This document shows, piece after piece, positions 59,079-64,000 of a stretch of 64,000 nt of DNA (its first letter is position 1; each line of letters starts with the position of its first letter). The stretch is from contig NC_092580.1 in NCBI RefSeq assembly GCF_037975245.1, positions 20,138,501 through 20,202,500 on the forward strand, given 5' to 3'. The notes under the pieces are model-generated. The model was not told where the DNA came from and searched no databases. It saw only the letters and a list, made by a program, of their open reading frames with translations. Source of the DNA: Apostichopus japonicus (lineage: Eukaryota > Echinodermata > Holothuroidea > Aspidochirotida > Stichopodidae). The translations under genes and the position numbers were made by a program.

Positions 59079-62000
59079 GTTTTTAAGATATTCACCTATG
59101 GGCAGTATATTAGACTTCATATTACATTATTTGATGAACCTCTGCTGTGCAAAGGGTCATTTCTCAAAAATTAAGGTGGTCTAGTCAAACAACTTGGACT
59201 GATAGCAGTGGTTTCTAGCAGTGGCGGAGCTAGGGGTATTGGTCAGGGGGGTTGAAAATGGTCTGTAGGGGCGCTTTCGACACTATCTAAGCGAAGCGCC
59301 ACCACAGGTTGGCGCGGAGCGTACAGAAAATTTTTGAGTAAAGATACTCCCTTGATCGCAGGAAATGACCCTTTCCTGGCCTTGCTAATTTGCAGATAAA
59401 CGAAGTATAAATAGGTGTCATCGCCATTTTGTCAGAAAATTACACCAACAAAATTTGACATAGGTCAATAGGTAGATGAGAGCGCAATAAAAAAGTCAAT
59501 AATCGCGAATAAGTAAAAAGTAGTAAAAAGCTGAAAAGGGCGCCAGCAGTCCATTTGAGTCTGTCAGGGGGGGCATCTGCCCCCCCTGACTGTATGGACG
59601 CTCCGCCACGGGTTTCTAGCAGCCTAAAACACCTCAAAGTTAGTGCTTGAAGTAATTCTTTAAATCTTTGGCCTGGCCGACTGTATACAAAATGGCACTG
59701 TGGTTTACAAGATAAGTTTCATGCCCACCCACGTTAATAAATGATCTGCCATGGGAGACATACATCACAATAAGATACTAATTCAAGCAGCTGGCTTCAT
59801 CTGTTTCAAAATTTGATTATTCCACTTCCCATCATTTTGCTAATATTGGATGGTTATACACAAATCTATAGGTTTTACCTCTTGCCTATGTTGGTCCAAA
59901 TATAACTGGTGGCTAGCCTCCTAATGAGATGGCAAAGGAAATATTTAGCCCCGACTATTATATGCAAAGTAGGCTAGGTGAAGTACATCTGCCACTCATC
60001 GGTAAGTCTACGTAAGTTGTGTTGATAATTGATTTAGAAAGGTTAAACATTCTCAACACCTCTTGTAACATAGTTGTAAGACCAACAATACATACTGTGC
60101 AATCACCCTGCAAAAATAAACAGCAGGTTTTAACTCATTTATAGGCTAGGATTGTGAAGTCATAATGTTAAACCTAGCCAGAACAGCATTACTAATTACA
60201 TATAAACTAAATGTAGCTGACAGGGATGAAGACAAATTATCAAAGGCAAACTCTCACCTGCTCCACTTGCCACGATTGTCCACCATCCTTAACGGAATAC
60301 TGAGACCCTCTCAGTCCGATCTGGATCGTCTTTTCCGGGATGATTAATCCCTCGTCAAATGCCCTACGGAATGGGGTACCGTGAGCGATCTTTTCTCCGA
60401 GCATTTCGTCCGATGAATCCGCATGCGCATCAACATGTATCAAGCCCACAGGACCATGCTTCTCCTGAAACAGCAAAGAAAGAAAAAATCAAATATGAGA
60501 ATGAATAAAAAATTAATAGCTCGCATATAAAGCGAAAATAAGCTGCATAATAGCTGATTTGAGTAAAATTAAGTTGATATCAATTGCTAAAAGATTTATT
60601 ATGATTCCTTCATATTATTACTGGTATTGTCCTAAACTGGTTTAAAAGTTTTATTGTGGGCAGATCTCAAAGAGTTAGAATAGGGGGCTGTACTTCTGAT
60701 CAGATTACTATTAAGTTTGGTGTACCACAGGGATCTGTTTTGGGTCCGGTCTTATTTAACATCTATATTCGCTCACTTTACGCTGAAGTTTCTAGAATGG
60801 GTTTTAATATTCATGGTTTTGCAGATGATCACCAGGTTTATAAACACTTCAGGCACCATAATCAAGGATCAGTTCTGGTTGACTCTCTGCAATCCTCCTT
60901 TGGTTGTATCCAACGTTGGATGCGCAAATATTATTTGCAACTCAACCCTGGCAAGACCCAAATAATTGTATTTGGTCCCCCTACTATACTAAAACTGATT
61001 CACATCAAGGGTGTTATTCTTAACTCTGTTGATTGTGTACGTTTTGACCAAATTATTCGTAACCTTGGTGTTCATTTTGACGATACCATGTCTTTTCGGC
61101 ATCAAATATGTTCACTTAAATCCAGGTGCTTTAAGAATCTTAGAAATATTTCTGAAATGCGGTTTTATCTTACTAAGTCTGAGTTAAGCATTATTGTCCA
61201 ATCCATGGTTATTTTGCATATTGATTATTGTAACTCACTTTATTTTGGTATCAACCAACATTTATATGATCAACTCCAATCTGTTCAAAATTTTGCTGCA
61301 AGATTGATATATGGTAAAAGTAGATATGATCATGTGACTGATCTATTCCATGATCTCCATTGGCTTAAAATCAAGGAGAGGGTGTACTTTAAAATAATTT
61401 TGATTGTGTTTAAGTCTGTTAGAGGACTGGGTCCTAAATATATTCAAAATATATTGGTAACCTCTGACCGTAGCAGAAATACGTTATTGATAGAGCCTCG
61501 AGTTAAATCCTCGTATGGGTATCGCTCGTTTGCCAAGGCTGGACCTAAATTGTGGAATAAGCTTCATGACAGCCTTAAAGAAATCCAAAATGCTGCTACT
61601 TTTAAGAGGCAATTAAAACACTACCTATTTGTAAATGGTTCTGATTTCAGCCAGAATCTCGACCAGGTTTAACTTTTGTATCGTTACTTTGAGATTTATT
61701 TAGTTGTTTTCCAGCACAGCAGTGCACATAGTTTTCTGTAGTAGTTGTGCTTATAAGCCTTTATTATTATTATTATTATGTAAGAATCGGAGAATTCATA
61801 GGTTGGTGTTTAAAATATATGAAATAGAATGGAAGTATCTGGAAACCTTATAGGTCATGTCATTATATATAAATATATATATATATTATATATATATATT
61901 ATATATATATATTAGAAATTTTTGAGCAATGCTTTGAAGACAGTGATAACCTACACAATAAGGGGATGATGGAAAATCAATATAAACTGAAAATTCTGTT

Positions 62001-63428
62001 TGCAACCAGAAAGCCCGAAGGCCTTGTGATTCCTTGTCACATTATTTTCTGACTATCTGATTATTAATGAAGAGCAAGTGAGTTTAATTTGTCCAACATT
62101 ATTTTCTGACTATCTGATTATTAATGTAGAGCAAGCGAGTTAAATTTGTCCAAGAATAAAGTGAGAACCGAAAAGATCAAAGATTCACTGGTGAGGATTT
62201 TACAAAATAGAATTTTATTCCAAAATGTTTCAATAACCACAAAAGTACAGTCTCATTATGTGACATAAAGACACATAGATGTTCTACGAACGGGCAGTTG
62301 GACATTTATTTTAAGAATTTTAAGCTACCGAATTAAATCTGCCTTTTAATAATTGTCATTAATGAATGAGAGTTACATGAGATTTGTTTAATCACAGTGA
62401 AATATTTTCACCACTTATTTCCAAAGCCAAAGTAATCTAGTATAAATCACAGAGAAATAAGGCCAATTTTGGGACTATCTGAGATAACCTGTTGACCCCT
62501 TGAGCCTATTTTGAGTTAACCTGTTGACCCTTGAAGCTCAGAGTGTGAAAAATGATAAGTGCTTGAGTGTGTTTAATTCACCCAATCCAAGAATATCAAC
62601 TCTTTGAAGCATATTTTCATTTCCAAGCTGACTATACATTGTTGAATCACACCTTTTGTATATTGCAAAAACCTAAAGTGAACTGAAGTTGACCAAAATA
62701 TGTTTTCACCAAAAGAAAATTATAGCATGGGAGAATTCACAGATTAATTGCAGCTTTTACATTTGGAGTAATCATGTCTACAAGGTTCTCTGACTTTGAC
62801 TTATGTTGACCTCATATGGCCTTTGACCTCTACCAATTTTAATAGGGTTCTTGTACTCACCAAGTTGGATTTACATACCAAGTATGAAGTTGGACAACAA
62901 TGTACTTGAGTTATTGTATTTACAAAGTTTTCAGACTGACCTTTGTTGACCTCACATGACCATTGAACTTCACAGAAAAGAATAGGGTTCTTGTACTCAA
63001 TAAGACTGATCCACACACTAAGTATGGAATTAATCCATTGAACTTTTTAAGGTGTCACAGACATACACAAACACATACACGCCTCCGGCAATGAATCAAC
63101 AATAGTGATGAATAGCTTGCATGTATGTACAAACTAATAGATCTGTTTCCTGTATCTCCAGTATCTTTCTAAGCTAAGAGTCGATCACTATATATTTTGT
63201 GTCACCAGATCATGAACTGAAGAAGTTTACAAGCTTAACCTACCTTAATAGCTTGTAGTATGGGATATGATATGGAATGATCACCGCCCAAAGTCAGTGG
63301 TACGCAGTCATTCTCCAAGATTTCTTTATATTTCTTTCTGATGCTCTCACACGCTTTCTTGATGTTGTACATTGATAGTGAGACATCACCAATGTCGGCA
63401 ACTCGTAAGGATGCAAAAGGAGCAGCAC
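52898..63428 (-). CDS. AGMAT: Agmatinase / ureohydrolase, mitochondrial AGMAT type; last five coding exons, 5' end outside window
   Basis: Arginase-superfamily enzyme that hydrolyses a guanidino substrate to urea; agmatine to putrescine is the name-giving reaction, and work on vertebrate AGMAT reports linear guanidino acids as better substrates. Minus-strand coding exons: 63428-63244, 60464-60258, 54967-54823, 53952-53858, 52999-52898, all in phase, ~244 C-terminal residues. All metal-binding motifs are intact: GGDHS (His, 63277-63288), DAHAD (60417-60431) and SFDIDALDP (54845-54868), giving the His and Asp ligands of a two-Mn centre. AGMAT-specific features are [47 protein letters not shown] and the C-terminal [12 protein letters not shown]. 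The N-terminal ~100-130 residues, including any mitochondrial presequence, must lie beyond 64,000. The gene converges on ATRIP. Substrate choice cannot be settled from sequence. Confidence 0.93.
53858..53952 (-). CDS. AGMAT: AGMAT internal coding exon (TPEIGGLT)
   Basis: 95 nt, phase 1 in and 0 out. Acceptor CCATCAG, donor GAA|GTAAGT. Encodes [20 protein letters not shown] and then KLVGADLVE, the conserved strand ending in Glu next to the active site. Confidence 0.94.
54823..54967 (-). CDS. AGMAT: AGMAT internal coding exon (SFDIDALDP motif)
   Basis: 145 nt, phase 0 in and 1 out. Acceptor TATAACAG, donor ACAG|GTAATT. Encodes [20 protein letters not shown], then [19 protein letters not shown] with the two metal-binding Asp. 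Not seen by ATG-based ORF calls. Confidence 0.94.
55284..55332 (+). repeat. (GT)n microsatellite
   Basis: About 24 GT units with one interruption, near the left end of the TIR-bounded array. Confidence 0.9.
55480..57650 (+). repeat. tandem repeat, full unit ~399 bp, about six units
   Basis: Markers recur in order. AACGGTCATGTGATC lies near 55579, 56238, 56532, 56931 and 57329; GACCTCAATTTGACCTTTGG near 55722, 56667 and 57066, with a one-base variant near 57465. Neighbouring full units are offset by ~399 bp; others are shortened to ~270-300 bp. Two look-alike ORFs 399 bp apart (56609 and 57008) are products of the repeat. Confidence 0.85.
58265..58800 (+). repeat. second tandem family, ~160-170-bp units
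   Basis: TTGAGATA(T/A)CGTGTTTACAAG, then GGTGACC-AAATGAC-TTTGACCTCC and AACAATA(G/T)-CTTCT, recurs about four times. Related pieces lie at 55150-55235 and 62765-63050. Confidence 0.7.
59041..59074 (+). repeat. (TA)n microsatellite
   Basis: About 16 TA units in an AGMAT intron. Confidence 0.85.
59219..59611. mobile_element. hAT-like MITE in AGMAT intron, 393 bp
   Basis: Ends CAGTGGCGGAGC (59219) and, inverted, CCGTGGCGGAGC (ending 59611), with perfect 8-bp duplications GTTTCTAG (59211-59218 and 59612-59619). Carries the shared core at 59279-59386 and a G7/C7 hairpin near the right end. The minus-strand ORF inside is not a gene. Confidence 0.82.
60258..60464 (-). CDS. AGMAT: AGMAT internal coding exon (DAHAD motif)
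   Basis: 207 nt, phase 0-0. Acceptor GTTTCAG, donor GAGCAG|GTGAGA. Encodes [20 protein letters not shown], the [13 protein letters not shown] substrate-loop region and [10 protein letters not shown]. Confidence 0.94.
60605..61779 (+). mobile_element. 5'-truncated non-LTR retrotransposon (L2/CR1/Rex-like), C-terminal half of reverse transcriptase and 3' tail
   Basis: One open frame runs from 60605 (no ATG) to the stop at 61670-61672, over 350 codons without frameshift. In order: [15 protein letters not shown]; the RT block [17 protein letters not shown]; catalytic FADDHQVY (usual YADD or FADD); [23 protein letters not shown]; then the C-terminal region typical of jockey/CR1/L2 elements ([39 protein letters not shown]). 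The endonuclease and the N-terminal RT half are absent, so it cannot move on its own. The 3' end has a (TTA)n microsatellite (61761-61779) rather than poly(A), as in L2/CR1-type elements. It lies antisense in an AGMAT intron. The GTG at 60656 is not a real start. Confidence 0.9.
61866..61913 (+). repeat. interrupted (TA)n microsatellite
   Basis: TA-rich run with regular TATT interruptions just beyond the LINE fragment. Confidence 0.8.
62041..62153 (+). repeat. 57-bp tandem duplication in AGMAT intron
   Basis: Two adjacent copies beginning ATTATTTTCTGACTATCTGA and ending ATTTGTCCAA, with few differences. Confidence 0.85.
62765..63060 (+). repeat. two further units of the 160-170-bp family
   Basis: TTGACCTCATATGGCCTTTG and TTGACCTCACATGACCATTG, each followed by AATAGGGTTCTTGTACTCA, about 135 bp apart. 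Same family as 58265-58800, inside the preceding AGMAT intron. Confidence 0.65.
63244..63428 (-). CDS. AGMAT: AGMAT internal coding exon (GGDH motif)
   Basis: 185 nt, phase 1 in and 0 out. Acceptor GTCGTCAG, donor AAG|GTAGGT. Carries [16 protein letters not shown] and [20 protein letters not shown]. It continues from an exon outside the window, so the ATG that can be read just upstream is in the intron and is not the start. Confidence 0.93.
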
Positions 63429-64000
63429 CTGACGACAAGGAAAATGGATGGATAAGATTAGCGCTGACAGGAAGAACAAGGGACCAAACTCTTACTGACT
63501 CTTCAAACTGACTGTTGAACCATGCAGCATTATAATTCTACCTTTAAAGCATGCCCCCCCCCCACCAAAACTTTTCACACCAATTACTTATGAGAGAGTG
63601 GTTTTGCCACAGGTAGCAATTTCAAAATCTCTGGATATTTGTCTGATACCAACCCCCTCCCCACACCCTAATTTCGAACCTGTGTTGAGCAGGTGAACAA
63701 TTACCCCAAAAATTGTTCATAGCATTTTTTTCCGAGGGAGTGGTGCAACCACAGATGGCAATTTTCAACAATCATTGGATATTGGTCTGACACCTACTCT
63801 CCCCTGGCCCATCCCAATCTCAATTCAGTCTTGGGATTAAGGTGGCCACTGACATGACATCAAAATGATCCACTCAAGGAGATCGAACAAGCTAGTCAAG
63901 AAACTGTGTCTGAAAACTTGGGAGAAACCCCACAGTTCACATATCATGCATGATAATAATACTTATAAAATGTAAACATATTATGTTAGTACTGTAAGCA

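Noticed and set aside
63235-63479. Start codons of the two overlapping minus-strand ORFs as gene starts
   Set aside because: Both ATGs lie upstream of an acceptor at 63429-63430; the conserved protein continues from an exon outside the window.

Overview
The window is AT-rich, intron-rich animal nuclear DNA. Coding sequence is confined to short exons with canonical GT/AG junctions, and the spaces between are full of small DNA transposons, tRNA-derived SINE-like elements, a LINE fragment, minisatellites and long G or C homopolymers. Gene content, intron sizes and a marked excess of the palindrome TAGGCCTA suggest a marine invertebrate deuterostome, perhaps an echinoderm. That assignment is inference; nothing in the window proves the species.

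Layout. Positions 1-29,400 are gene-poor. The only coding evidence is one probable terminal exon (9638-9796, + strand) of an unrecognised gene, followed by long AT-rich DNA that may include its 3' UTR. This part also holds an inverted pair of TTAA-flanked MITEs, two SINE-like elements, a nested pair of hAT-like elements and simple repeats.

The right half holds three conserved genes, reconstructed exon by exon with consistent splice phases. (1) NDUFB11, a mitochondrial complex I accessory subunit, lies on the - strand (three coding exons, 164 aa, complete). (2) ATRIP, the ATR-interacting checkpoint protein, lies on the + strand (13 coding exons, 935 aa, complete). It is arranged head-to-head with NDUFB11, and the two probably share a promoter near 34,430-34,500. 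(3) An agmatinase/ureohydrolase (AGMAT type) lies on the - strand, converging on ATRIP. Its last five coding exons, with all metal-ligand motifs, are inside the window and its 5' end lies beyond 64,000. The three genes have unrelated jobs (respiration, DNA-damage signalling, guanidino hydrolysis); nothing suggests a joint pathway.

The introns carry most of the unusual structure. There are several hAT-like nonautonomous elements with readable TIRs and 8-bp target-site duplications, four of which share one internal core despite different ends. There is a ~0.9-kb minisatellite in ATRIP, foldback hairpins, and a ~3-kb TIR-bounded array of ~400-bp repeats rich in AGGTCA nuclear-receptor half-sites in AGMAT. 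A 5'-truncated but frame-intact LINE reverse-transcriptase fragment also lies in AGMAT. I found no prokaryote-type system, CRISPR array, rRNA gene or convincing functional tRNA gene, and no clearly new multi-gene system.
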